A DNA stretch of 64,000 nucleotides from Ancylostoma caninum (lineage: Eukaryota > Nematoda > Chromadorea > Rhabditida > Ancylostomatidae). Of this stretch, positions 37,470-48,189 are shown one piece after another. The DNA lies in NCBI GenBank assembly GCA_037903475.1, contig JBAJFG010000339.1:62001-126000 (forward strand), written 5' to 3'. The first letter of the stretch is position 1. The number at the start of each line of letters is the position of its first letter. The notes under the pieces were generated by a model. It saw only the letters and a program-made list of their open reading frames with translations. It ran no database searches and was not told the DNA's origin. A program made the position numbers and the translations under genes.

Positions 37470-38006
37470 AAAAGTGGTGAAAACGCCGGGACGGGTTCAT
37501 CGGTGTGATAAGGGTACACTAAGGGTACACCGGCATTGGGAAGTGACGTAAATGTCGTGTGTGCAGCCTACCAAGGGTGACGACGCTAGGTGACGATAAA
37601 ATATTTTGAGAGACCTCAATTGTCTCATTAGCTCTCAACAACAGCTGGAAACGCCAAATTCCGAACTACAGTAGCACGTACAGCATTCATTTGATTCTTC
37701 CCCCACCACAACCCCTTCCGCATTGTGCTCACCTCATTTCTGCCTGGGCACACCACACCCTCTTCTTTTATATGCTCAAACTACTTTTATCACTTGATCA
37801 ACCATTGCAGCCAAAAGAGGTTAACCATTTCCAGTGGCAATTCATATTGAATCGGTTGCACATGCGTAGCTACATTTAGCTAGTCCAATCGAGCAAAGGA
37901 TGAAATCTCTTTGGAAAATGAGATTAAACCCCGTCGAATAGTGGATCATCTGAGGGAACGCCACGAAAAATCTGGAAGTCCGGCGTGAGCCGAACGGCCA
38001 GACTGG
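37470..38006 (+). mobile_element. Helitron-like element H5, degraded
   Basis: One to two minisatellite units (GCCCAAAAGTGGTGAAAACGCC at 37465-37490, GTGATAAGGGTACACTAAGG) are followed by unrelated DNA. A decayed hairpin GTCCGGC-GTGA-GCCGAAC comes next (37978-37995), then GGCCAGACTGG ending at 38006 and a T. Confidence 0.5.
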
Positions 38007-38019
38007 TATATGTAGTATT

Positions 38020-38150
38020 TGGATGAGGAGAAAGTAACGGAAGAAACGGCATCTTAGTCACATTTTTTGAGTATATATCTTCCAAATCTACAACATTACA
38101 CCAACGCATGGGTACAACGCAGATTCTTTTTTTTCTGAATTGTGCGGGCT
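38020..38150 (+). repeat. Dispersed repeat R4, second block copy
   Basis: GGATGAGGAGAAAGTAACGGAAGAAACGGC through ACATTACACCAACGCATGGG matches 35722-35870. Family unknown. Confidence 0.6.
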
Positions 38151-38410
38151 GTGGTTGGTCATACAAGGGGACTCATTCCCGAAAACGGTCAAAACCAACA
38201 GGCTCTTTTACGCCCAAGGAGAGACTGAGGGGTGGGAGCAGATAGTGATCAGAGAGTGACAAGGCAGGAGAGTGGGAATAATAAGTATTTCCACTGATTT
38301 CCTGAAGGAATGAGGGGCATTTTCTGAAGTGAAAACTTTTGCATGGAAGATAGAAACAAGCTAAAAACTCCTCATTTCATGGATCCCCTATTTTCAAGAT
38401 TTTTTGGCAG

Positions 38411-38689
38411 GGCTCGAAATATGTGGTTTGGCACGATCCGCGGTGTTCCAAGAAATGACGTCCCTGATAATGAATTGGTTCTTCGAAGCGAAATCATTCA
38501 CTACATGCTACAAAATGTGCACGCGCTGCCCAATGGTTGACACCTGCAAAGACTCTGTGAGGTTAGTTCAGCAACGATCCTTTCTGGGTGTTACTGTCAC
38601 CGTGGCTCCCTCTAACAGCTCTATTTGAAAACTAGAGATGCTGCTGACGGTTCTATAAATCTATCTACAGGCTATTGATCGCTTGTTGA
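38411..38689 (+). CDS. Cys-rich protein, last two exons
   Basis: Exon 38411-38561 follows TTTTTTGGCAG and ends GTGAG|GTTAGT. It reads LEICGLARSAVFQEMTSLIM and, further on, SFTTCYKMCTRCPMVDTCKD. The terminal exon 38671-38689 (acceptor CTATCTACAG) adds LLIAC and a stop. The 109-nt intron and the phases fit. Cys spacing in the compact part is C-x3-C-x2-C-x5-C, with a Cys as the final residue, suggesting a secreted disulfide-rich protein. The exon that would carry a signal peptide (ending in phase 1) was not found. An alternative frame of the same exon (VPDNELVLRSEIIHYMLQN) is also open, so the frame choice rests on the downstream splice fit. Family unknown. Confidence 0.4.
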
Positions 38690-39088
38690 TCTACTCCAGA
38701 AGGTTGCAGTCCAGCTCTCACCACCAACACAATAGTCAACGGTGCTGAATCTCGGGAATATTTATCAGCCTCTCCTCTGAAACTCTTGGAAAGCTGGGGA
38801 AGAGAAAATTCAGGAAAGCGACGAACACAATGTGACGAATATGTCCAGATACAAAACAGCCACTGAAGAATACGCTGGATGTTCGAGGAAACGTCCTCAT
38901 TTGGTGTCATATGGGAATCTTGTCATGGCATATGGGGGAGCAAAAGTGAGTGGAATCGGCCACATTCATTAGGTTTATAAATGTGCTATGCATCAAAGTT
39001 CAACAACATCCGAAGAAGTTTTTCAATTTCAATAACAATACCATTATCCTTCTTATCATGATTTATAATAAAGGGCTTAGTCTGTCAC
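38690..39088. other. No feature firmly recognised
   Basis: The - strand 38910-38665 is open and somewhat protein-like (SKSFRGEADKYSRDSAPLT), but it has no supported splice site and overlaps the terminal + strand exon. Confidence 0.35.
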
Positions 39089-40359
39089 GTGTGTGTGTGG
39101 GTGTGTGTGGAACGAAATTCCCTGATTGGTCAGTGATGTTGTTTGCGACGTCAACATGATGATAGAGACGGGCATGATGAGGCTCAAAGAATGAAGAAAA
39201 GCTCTGACGGAAGGTAAAGTGGAGGGCGACGGGTCTACCGCGTTTTGGAAGATGCGCCAGTGTCCAAAAGTGGGGAAACGCCTGGAGTCGGGTCCAACGG
39301 TTAAGATAAGGATGCGAAGGCGTCCATAGGTGGCGAAACACCTGTAGTCGGGTCCAACGGTGTGATAAGGGTGCGCCGGCGTCCAAAAGTGGGGAAACGC
39401 CTGTAGTCGGGTCCAACGGTGTGATAAGGGTGCGCTGGCTTCCAAATGTGGGGAAATGCCTGGAGTTAGGTCCAACGGTGTGATAAGGGTGCGCCGGCGT
39501 CCTAATGTGGGGAAACGCCTGTAGTCGGGTCCAACGGTGTGATAAGGGTGCGCTGGCTTCCAAATGTGGGGAAATGCCTGGAGTTAGGTCCAACGGTGTG
39601 ATAAGGGTGCGCCGGCGTCCTAATGTGGGGAAACGCCTGGAGTCGGGTCCAATGGTGTGATAAGGGTGCGAAGGCGTCCAAAAGTGGTTAAACACCTGGA
39701 GTCGGGCCCAACGGTGTGATAAGGGTGCGCCGGCGTCCAAAAGTGGGGAAACGCCTGTAGTCGGGTCCAACGGTGTGATAAGGGTGCGCTGGCTTCCAAA
39801 TGTGGGGAAACGCCTGGAGTCGGGTCCAACGGTGTGTTAAGGGTGTGCCGGTTTCCACAAGTAATAGGAATTCTCTACACTGGTCTATTTCTGCATGAGG
39901 GATACGCTTACCATGTTTCGAGGGACCCTCCTACCTAGATGACCTAGATGTACTTTGTTTCCATTCGTATTCCTGTTCTCTTCCCATTCCGTTTGTGTCT
40001 GAATGAACCTCTCCTTCCCTTCCGTTCATATACACCAATGGACTCTTATCACTTGAGTTACCACAACAACTAGTTGAGCCTAAATAATTTCAGGATAACA
40101 TTTGCACTAAATTGGTTACGCTCAATTCTTCGCGTCCACTAACTTTGCTCATATGGGAGAGCATAACTTCGTTCGTATGGGGGAAAGCTACTTCCTACGA
40201 GATCAAGGGCTTTTCAGGAGAGCGATAGAACGGCGTAGAAGGATACAGATTTTATCAATCTATTTACACTTTTGTGTTTGTTTTCAACGTGCAGTATGCG
40301 AGCAAAGCGAGCATCAATAGAAGTCTGGAAGTCCGGCGTTAGCCGGACGGCCAGACTGG
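39089..40359 (+). mobile_element. Helitron-like element H4
   Basis: It starts with a short TG/GGGTG run (39089-39110), then a unique body, the 59-bp minisatellite array (39240-39850), about 450 bp of other sequence, GCGAGCAAAGCGAGCATCAATA (40299), the perfect hairpin GTCCGGC-GTTA-GCCGGAC (40331-40348) and CCAGACTGG ending at 40359. The base after CTGG is C here rather than T. Confidence 0.6.
39240..39850. repeat. 59-bp minisatellite array of H4
   Basis: About ten units (GTCCAACGGTGTGATAAGGG, TGCGCCGGCGTCCAAAAGTG). An alternation of GGCGTCC and GGCTTCC units repeats as a dimer of about 118 bp (39501 and 39619). It produces a 235-codon - strand open frame that I reject as a gene. Confidence 0.9.
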
Positions 40360-40399
40360 CAGTCTATAAATCTGGATCGACAGACAGTCTCTACGACTA

Positions 40400-41764
40400 A
40401 ATTAGACCCTTGTGTGAATATTAAGTATCAAAAAATCTGTCAATTGCTCCCAATTTTGAAACATGCCATCACTCAGCTCGGAATCGATATTTTCACTCTA
40501 AGAAGGGAACATCAGCGTTCCTGCGACAGTGTGACCGATTTCAATGAACCTGTTCTGATAGCTAGAAAAGGACAGGTTTGGAATCGAGAAAGCAGAGGAT
40601 ATCTTGACTGATCTCGACTGAGGTCTGATGATCAAAGGCAGCACTCACTCGTTCACTGTGGAATCACGTGGCAGGACAAAACAACTGCGTGAGCAATGGA
40701 CGATAAACCTTGAAGTCTTCCCGAAACTTCTGCATTCGCCCACTAATTATGAGGCCCACATGTAAGTACCCACGTGGGATTTGTTGTATAATAATACAAT
40801 ATATAATAATACATTGCTATGGTGTCTAATGTTTGGTTTTAATTCTGGATTCATTTTAGCTTTTAATTCCAGTGGCAGGATTTGTGGTGGGATTTCACAC
40901 AATTAAGGTAACCTTCATATTATTGAAAGCAATAACCTTCGGCAGATTTGCACAATAATTTGGTTGATTTTGTGAGCTCCAAGCGAAGTTGGCAACTAGT
41001 TTATTTTCGCCTACATTTTGACAAATCGCGGCGTTCAGATCCTGAAATGAGTGTTTCGATAAGCTGACTATCCGGTAGAGACACAAACGAAACGCTGCGC
41101 CTGTTTTTTTCAATCACGAAGCTACCTGCTAGACCAAACGCTCACCACATTGATGTCACTTGAGTGACATTGTTACTGGAGCGACCGCTAAGCTGATGAC
41201 TTGAGCGAACTCTTCCGGATCAAAACAGCAATCCTAATATGGCGCAAATCCCAATGTGATTGAGAGGCATTGCTCCTTGCGATTCATTTATGGACCTTTC
41301 CAATCCACCATGCCTCCAATGTTTTGCAAGCTGATGTTTTGGGCTTTCGCGGTAAGATTTTTACAATAATTTCGAAATTCGCTCCAAAAGGTCGTACCCT
41401 TCTGTGAGTGCCTAGTGGCGTGGTCGTACGTGATTTTTCTTTGCCACCTAGGTGCTTTTTTATGTAACTATTATTTAGTTATTATTTTATCATTATTAGA
41501 GTTCGTATTTTTATTTAGATGTATTACATAGGCAGAATTCCAGCAGGGAACAATGTTCACGATTTGACAATTAACTCAATAGAGCCTGTATGTTTATGCC
41601 CCCTACTTATCATAGAACGAATGAACCATGCGCAGAAAACTGAGCTGACACTATGCAGAAAAAGGTTGAGAATAGCTGCATTTATAGTGCATCGGAGTCT
41701 GAGGTCGAATAAGAAGAGATACGTTTCGATTCTTGTCGGACAGATACGGATAAGGATCGATACG
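40400..41764. repeat. Dispersed repeat R3, copy 1 (exon-like modules)
   Basis: 40670-40920 and 41519-41700 match 43965-44220 and 44236-44465 in order. The first block is coding-like on the + strand (QWTINLEVFPKLLHSPTNYE) and ends at CACAT|GTAAGT. The second begins after an intron-like gap ending TTTTAG. A third partial copy of the TTTTAGCACAT...GGCAGAATYTGTG block is at about 42545-42600. These may be pieces of a duplicated, decayed gene or of one repeat family. Confidence 0.5.
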
Positions 41765-41770
41765 TATAGA

Positions 41771-42290
41771 GGCATCAAAAAGTTTCCGGCCTCGACCTGT
41801 TCCCTCAGTTTTTTTTTTCAAAACTTTAAGCGCGTAGTGAAGTCTTTAAAGCCACCGTGCCAAGTATCAAGTTCTCGAGGTGACTCGTTCAAAGGCGCTT
41901 TTTCTAGCCTAACCATAGTCGGTTTCACACACTTCTCGACAGCTCACCCGACCACGATCAAGAGTTGCGGTTGGTGGCACACAAGAACGGGGACCCAAAT
42001 CATTGATTCACACATCGCGTGGTTCGGGCGTGGCAACCAGCAACTATATTCTGCCTGGAGATGTTGAATATCGTCTTCGAGCAATGGGATTCAGGGTCAA
42101 AAATGAGCTGTAGTCGGTTGTTGGAAGATACTCTGCCTTGTGTGGTAAAAAGAGTTCTTTGAACAGTTTAAAAAAATTGAAATTGATTTAAGAGGAATGT
42201 ATCAGTGTTTGAGGGCCCCACATTTTGCCACAACAAAATTTCGTCGCTTTAGACCTTTTGGGAGTAGTCTAGGCCGGAAACATTTTGATA
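41771..42290. mobile_element. Short TIR element (GGCATCAAAAAGTTTCCGGCC)
   Basis: ATCAAAAAGTTTCCGGCCT at about 41774-41792 and the inverted AGGCCGGAAACATTTTGAT at 42271-42289 form imperfect TIRs bounding about 520 bp. The ends resemble Tc1/mariner-type elements; no transposase reading frame found. The 182-codon frame crossing the left end is not supported as a gene. Confidence 0.5.
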
Positions 42291-43148
42291 CCGCTGTATC
42301 TTTTCCTATCCGACCGAATCGGACTCCGATGCACTAAAAATGTAGTTAATAGTTCATGGAGTGCTACAGCCCAGAAAAACTTTCGGACCTCCCGCATAGT
42401 AGCCGATTTAGGAGATTCCACTGAAGTATGACGTTACCGATCGATTTTTGCAAAAGTTCCGCGGAAGTTCCGAAGCTACTTCCTTCTATGCATCTGTACA
42501 TGATCTACCACCAAAGGTGGACGGCGCGCAATCCTGAATCTGTTTTAGCACATAATTTCGAAGGCAGAATCTGTGGGAGCGTCGAGACGTTCATTACTCC
42601 ATGCTAGTGGAATTATTATAATTCAATTATCCGAGTTAGGTCTGGTTGCACAATGAACGAATTACATCACTCTAATTCGATTTCGCTAACTCTGTGGAGC
42701 TCGTTCGGAACTTCCGCGGAGCCAGGGCGCAGCACTAGGTGGTTAGTGTCGGTTGGGGAGTACAAAGTCTAGTCAGATTCCGATATGGGCTACTAAGTAC
42801 CTACACACTGGGTTCTTCCAGGAAAAGCAGATAGCACTAAAAAAAGTGACTTGAATAAGCGTTAGTGAGACAAATGATGTTTCAGCAAGAAATGCGTGCC
42901 ACTTGGCGAAGACAGCCTAAATCATCTCAAATTCTAGCTTAAATCCTCGAAAAAACCGATCTCAGTACGGAACTCTTTTATGCCGCTAGCACTCGCGAAA
43001 CTTGTTATAGGACCTGTCAGATACAAGGAATTGTCATTGGAGCATGGTTTTTCTCTCAAACCCGGAACTTTCCCAGGAAATTTCTCTCATTTGAGCAAGT
43101 GTTCCGATACGCTGTCAACTCCAAGATATGCGCCTAGGTAGTACCAAC
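42291..43148. other. No gene recognised
   Basis: Contains the partial R3 block near 42545-42600. Otherwise no exon or element end supported. Confidence 0.4.
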
Positions 43149-43317
43149 TCTCCCCCAGAGTGGCATCTTTCGTTTTTGAGAAACCGTCTTCGTTTTTGAG
43201 AAAAACCGTCATTAATGGTCAAAAAATGGTCAAAAACCACTTTTTGACCATTAATGACCGTTTTTCTCAAAAACGAAGACGGTTTCTCAAAAACGAACGG
43301 TGCCACTTTGGAGGGAT
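43149..43317. mobile_element. Foldback MITE, near-perfect hairpin
   Basis: The two halves are inverted copies: AGTGGCATCTTTCGTTTTTG at 43159 against the complement of CAAAAACGAACGGTGCCACT ending at 43307. Each arm also has an internal direct repeat CTTCGTTTTTGAGAAA. The centre is GGTCAAAAAATGGTCAAAAA. The CTCCC/GGGAG flanks extend the symmetry to about 43149-43317. As RNA it would fold into a long hairpin. Confidence 0.8.
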
Positions 43318-43964
43318 ACTCGTTGGTATAGTGCGCATCTACAGTCAAAATTCCAACATGATACGTCTCCTACAGGTTGAGCAACACCTGATTATCACTG
43401 CAGCGCACCAGAGTGCAGGGTAGGGATGTAGCAACTGGTTGAACAACGGTGGTCTTCAGCCACGACTTTGATGATTCTCCAGAAGTGCCTCTCTGAAATC
43501 TGCTTGTCTCTAACATCAGTAGACGGTTAGCGGTTGGCTACGCTCCGGACATTGGTGCTAGCCCCCTGAATCTGCAGGACGCTAATAAGTCCTGGTGGTC
43601 AATGACCACCTCGTGCTGCGCCCTGCGCGGAGCCATCTCGGGACCTACCGAGAAATCACTTGATCTACCGCCGGGTGCCGAGACTGCTCCGCGGCAGTTG
43701 CGAAAGCTTGTCTGGGGACTATTAAAGACTGTAGTGATGGGTTCGCTTTAGAATCACGGGAGAATACGTTCAAATGAAATTCGCTAACTAGGATGTATTA
43801 CCCAAACTGCATTACTAAGCACCCTCTAACACCTCCCTATTTCTATTACTTGTGATTATTTTCAGGACTATTTCCAGTCCTGAAACAGCAATTTTGTGAT
43901 AAAGAGCCCAACCGAAATGTTTTTGAATAGCGGAACTTTCATGCTACCAACTCATGGGGATTGT
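43318..43964. other. GC-richer unclassified repeat-like DNA
   Basis: 43520-43720 (GGTTAGCGGTTGGCTACGCTCC through CTCGGGACCTACCGAGAAATC, containing the palindrome CTCGGGACCTACCGAG) stands out in composition from its surroundings. It looks like part of a repeat, but I find no second copy in the window. Confidence 0.35.
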
Positions 43965-44480
43965 TAAACACAGGACAACGCAATTGCGTTGCAACACAAG
44001 TGACGTTAAACCCTCCCCGAAGTCTACCCGGAACTTGGGCATTCATCCACCAATTATGAGGCCCACACTGTATGTTCGCACATGGGATTTGCTGTGCATT
44101 AACAGAATATGCAATAATACCTTGTTTTGGTTTGTAATGTTTGGTTTCCATTCTGGATTTATTTTAGCACATTACCTCGAGGACAGAATTTGTGAGTGGG
44201 ATTTCAGCCAATCAAGATTACGTTCATGTCCGTAGATGTAATACATAGGTATGATTCCACCAAATGGACAATTTTCACGATCCAGTTTTATTAAGTCAAT
44301 ACAGCCCGATTCAATTCCATACAATGTGTACGTTTATGTGCCCTGCTTACCATGGAGCGGAAGACCGATGACTAGCCATGCAGCCATGGAAAGTAAACTG
44401 TTAACACTTTGCGGAAAAAGTAGGGCGAGAATCGCTCATTGCAGTGCTATAGAGATCCAGGAAGCCGTACATAGCTAGAA
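43965..44480. repeat. Dispersed repeat R3, copy 2
   Basis: Matches 40670-40920 and 41519-41700 in the same order (GCATTCATCCACCAATTATGAGG; GATGTAATACATAGGTATGATTCC). Compared with copy 1 the + strand frame has stops. On the - strand a frame reads GPHNWWMNAQVPGRLRGGFN after a CATACAG acceptor. Coding strand and origin remain open. Confidence 0.5.
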
Positions 44481-45195
44481 CACCTCGATAGCTAATGGTT
44501 CCTTTACGACTTGTCATGCAAGATGTTATGCTCTTTTGGATCCTTTTTCAATGAAACATTTGTTCCAGAGGCGAATCAGCACGGTAGTTGGCGATCTCTT
44601 TCGATATTCTTTGAAGTAAGGTGAAGCTGAAGCTTCCCTCCTCTAGGCACTGTATCTTTCACGGCCGTGGTGATGTTGAGAGAATAATGATACCTGTTTG
44701 GTTCACAAGCAATGTAAAAAATTATCTCTCACACAAGGAAGTTGTAAACATATGTAAACATGTAAGAAAAATGTAGATTCTTAAAACGAAATTTCAAAAA
44801 GAGGTGCTGAGAAATGTTGAAAAAATATTGATTTTGGTGACATTTAGTCCCCTTCAACCACCACACGTATAACGACAGTGAGTGATACTTCTTGTTTGAT
44901 TTCTGTGCCACTTCAGTATCTGCACTATTCATTTTACGGAGCGCCATTTCTTTCAAGCCCTTCCATGCCTAGCTGCACGACTGATTAGTAGTGAAGGCAT
45001 CATGCTTTGAATTTAGCCAGCCAGAGTTTCCCCCGATTTTTCTACGGAATTCATGCCAAAGTCGAAAATCAACTGCTCCGTTGGATGGTCTTGACACGTG
45101 ACAAAAGTACAGAAAGACAACATTAGACTAGCACACGGGTCATCTTCCCTATGAAAAAGCTCGAAAAAGTGTTTAAACTACGCAGCTGAATGGGT
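44481..45195. other. Flank of the LTR element, no gene recognised
   Basis: AT-rich. A - strand frame begins with ATG at about 44956 (ALRKMNSADTEVAQKSNKKY) but has no supported splice or family. Confidence 0.4.
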
Positions 45196-45199
45196 CCTC

Positions 45200-45422
45200 T
45201 GTCGGGAGGAGCCCGATTCATGCGAACAAGCGAAGAGGCGGATCAGTCGACGGAGCAGCAGCCGCGCCAGCCGGCTGCCTCCAAGCTCCATCCACCCCAC
45301 ACCCCCCCCCTATATTATGTAATGCTTAGAGTAATAAATGTATATAGTAAAATGAGTTTCTACAGAAGTAATAACCCCACGGGTTAGAGCAGGAATGGGA
45401 GTGTACAGCCCATATCCTGACA
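45200..45422 (+). repeat. 5' LTR
   Basis: 223 bp, TGTCGGGAGGA...ATCCTGACA. It carries a TATATTATGTAATGC segment (possible promoter region) after a poly-C run. It has a 6-bp GCCCGA-like insertion and a longer C run than the 3' LTR. Directly after it comes CGGAGTCCCCGGGAAG; a TGG-starting primer binding site is not evident. Confidence 0.9.
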
Positions 45423-46188
45423 CGGAGTCCCCGGGAAGATTGAAAATTTTCTAACTTTTTTCCTTTTTTTTTGAACGTTCTAAAGATTTTTTCTCTTCAA
45501 AATTTCCCCATATCTACTTCTCTACTTTCCCTTCGCCCCGCCCACCACTACGAACGATCACGTGAGTTAATCTTCTCTAAAAAACTAACAACTAAACAAG
45601 TGCAGTGAAATACTAACACAAGTCCTAGCGAATGGTCTCTATTTAAAAAAAGAGAATAATATCTTTAATGCCTGATATGAAATTAAATATAATTTTTCGT
45701 CCGTATTGTTCTAAAAAGTCTGTAAAAATGCCACAGCTTATCATACACTAATTTTTTTGTTCATATAATCAACCGCGAAACCGTAATTTCATTCCCATTT
45801 CTAATATAAAGCAGCTAAATAAATGAATAACTAGTATAATGATGTTAATTTTCCCAGATTTTCTCTATTTTTCGACAATATAAATTAAATACATATATAT
45901 TCAATGAAAGATTATATATTTATTTGGTTGCCATCTCTTCAAAACTTTAAAATATGTCTGTAAATTTGAAAAGAAATGCATTATCACTCATTAATTTGTT
46001 AATCACACAATAGGACTCATTCGCAAAATGTTCGCTCGTGATTACATGGTACCTACGCTATCCCCCGCTCACTCACAGCAGGTATTCGTCTTGAATACAG
46101 TAAAACAAACACTTTTTCTTTTGCCATGTGATTGCAGCGGCTGATATATTACGAAACTATAACGTTGCGCAAATCAGCCAAGTCGCAG

Positions 46189-46275
46189 CGTATCCTTTGC
46201 ACAACAGAATTAATGAAGCGTATCCTTTACACAACAGAATTAATGAAGCGTATCCTTTACACAACAAAATTAATG
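46189..46275 (+). repeat. Short tandem repeat, about 2.7 copies of 32 bp
   Basis: The unit AGCGTATCCTTTACACAACA + GAATTAATGA is repeated with few changes. Lies between the 5' LTR and the antisense gene. Confidence 0.9.
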
Positions 46276-46588
46276 ACTACAACAGACACTCAAGTGTTGC
46301 GCGCAGATTATCCTCAGCACACCAACCTTTTACACTTAGCCCACGGGCACTCTAATCCCCAACCCACATAATCCGCCACTTTACAACAAAGTCTAGCAAA
46401 CACCCTCTTCTGGGAAACAATTGTATGTTCACAATCATCCGCTATCAACGCAAACAATGTCTGGTCAATGTCTGGTACCCTAAGACCCTGTGACACAATG
46501 ATAACAAACCATTTATTTATTAATGGCGATCAACAACAACAAGGGAACAAATGTTCCATGGCAACATGTATAGTAAATTCTGGGCCCT

Positions 46589-47880
46589 TTAGTAGCGGCA
46601 GCTCACTCCACGATTGGCCAATCGTCCTCTCAGGTATTCTGTGTTGGAGAATCCGGCAAAAGTAATGCTTTCCATAGTGCTACGAGTTAGAACATTTTCC
46701 CAGTCGGAGGGCAGCGGCCTTCTCTCTCCATAATTTGTTATGGAAAGTCGGCCGAAGTGGAGGCACAAAAGGAAACGGTCTCCCTTCCAACAGTGCATAT
46801 CCTCTTCTTCCCATGCACGGTAAGGTGCGTGGTCCGATTTTCGCAGGGACGCTGAAAAGAGAAAATGTTATGAGATACAGAAAGATAGAAAAATTATATA
46901 TCTCACAAGACAATACTAGAAAAGAAAAAAAACAAACGTTTTCTCAGCTTATTGGTCCCCTCCACAATTACCGAGAGGCGCACCTCCCGGTTTTGGAGAA
47001 TCTCAACGAGCGTCTGCTCTACCTCTTTTCGCAGGAGGTAACCAAGGATCATTTCCTCCTCAAGCAGCTGCCGCTCCTGCAACCCTATCGTCCGGATGTG
47101 TCCAGCTGCAACCGGTAAAATGTGGCGCAGCGCATCCAGGTCCATTTTGGAAAAAGTGAGCTCCTGAAAGGAAAAAAAATTTTTTTTTGACGATTTCGAC
47201 AAATTAGCCCAAAGAAATTTACCCTGGATAAGCCGACATTAAGTCTTCGCTCCAGTTCCACATCCTCCTTAGCTTTTTTCTCTCTTCTTTCCATTTCTGC
47301 CCGAAGAAGAGCAATTTGAGCATTGGCCTCGAGCCCTCCGCGTATGCGGTCCATTATTTCTGTTTCCAAGCTCGTTATGTCCTCGTGGGCCACATTCAAA
47401 TTGTTCTCCGCAGCTTGGAGCTGAGCAGTCAAATCCTCAATTTCAGCACGTAAATCCAGGTCACGATCGGGAATCTAAAAAGAAACATTTATCATTTAAA
47501 AAAAGTGTAAAAGGTGCAAGAACGACAACCGTTTTTCTCCTCTTTCTCTTCCCCCTTTCTCTCTTCTTTTCTCCCGAAAGAATTTTTTCCCACAAAAAAA
47601 AAGTTTCGTTTCATAGTTTAAAAAAAGGGGGTAATTTCTAAACTACATCCATTTTCACAAGTTTTTTCTTCCTATCTTACATTTTCCTGTTTCAGTAGCT
47701 CTATTTGAAAGAAACCTTCCTACCTCGCCGTTCTCGGTGATGACAGCTCTCCGAGGAGGCCGGTGTAGGGGAGGTAGGGGAGTCCACAGATATCTGTGTG
47801 CGGTAGTATTCCTGGAACATCCTTCTCCTTTCCTCCATCTCTTCAGCCGAGTAAACGCCTGCATTAGTGGAAGACGACAT
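46589..47880 (-). CDS. Antisense coiled-coil protein gene inside the LTR element, complete, unknown family
   Basis: Four exons join in phase: 47880-47716, 47474-47223, 47163-46938, 46851-46589 (TAA), giving 301 residues. Introns are 241, 59 and 86 nt. ATG 47880 lies seven bases after a TTTTTCAG acceptor (trans-splice or 5' UTR splice site), and AATAAA motifs follow the stop at about 46520-46510. Residues 1-55 are Ser/Glu-rich with a helix (AEEMEERRRMFQEYYRTQ). About 60-135 form a coiled coil (AEIEDLTAQLQAAENNL, RAEMERREKKAKEDVELERR), and 140-215 are another helical region (LQERQLLEEEMILGYLLRKE). The C-terminal 85 residues are Trp/Cys-containing and probably globular (HCWKGDRFLLCLHFGRLSIT, ending GVSCRY). 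The exon 1 donor AAG|GTTTCT is weak; GAG|GTAGGA upstream breaks the frame. No stop or frameshift, unlike the sense gag/pol. Captured host gene or element-borne antisense ORF; function unknown. Confidence 0.75.
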
Positions 47881-48189
47881 TTCGTTTCTGAAAAAAAATT
47901 TTTCTTTAATTTTTTTTTCATTATAACAAAAGAAAGGAGAGAAAGAGAGAGAGAGAGGAAAATATGAAAAAGAGAGAGAGTGAGCTCCTCGGTGAGCAAC
48001 CGATGGGGGCAAACATAACTAATGAGAATGGCAGCTCAGCTCTGTTGCTCCTTACTCGAAGCCGCTAGCCATAATCCCGTAGGTCAGCTAACTCCGCCCC
48101 ACTGGTGTGTAAAAGAAACCCACCAGAATAATAATCTAGAAATACTAAAATTATGTATACATATCTATTTTTAACCCCGCATTTATACA

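Noticed and set aside
38665..38910. 81-codon - strand frame with protein-like composition
   Set aside because: No supported splice acceptor or start; overlaps the terminal exon proposed on the + strand. Kept only as an uncertainty.
39063..39770. 235-codon - strand open frame
   Set aside because: It lies entirely on the 59-bp minisatellite, whose unit is stop-free in all - strand frames; no start context, splice sites or domain.
41519..42067. 182-codon + strand frame
   Set aside because: Crosses the R3 repeat and the left end of a TIR element; no domain and no consistent splice context.
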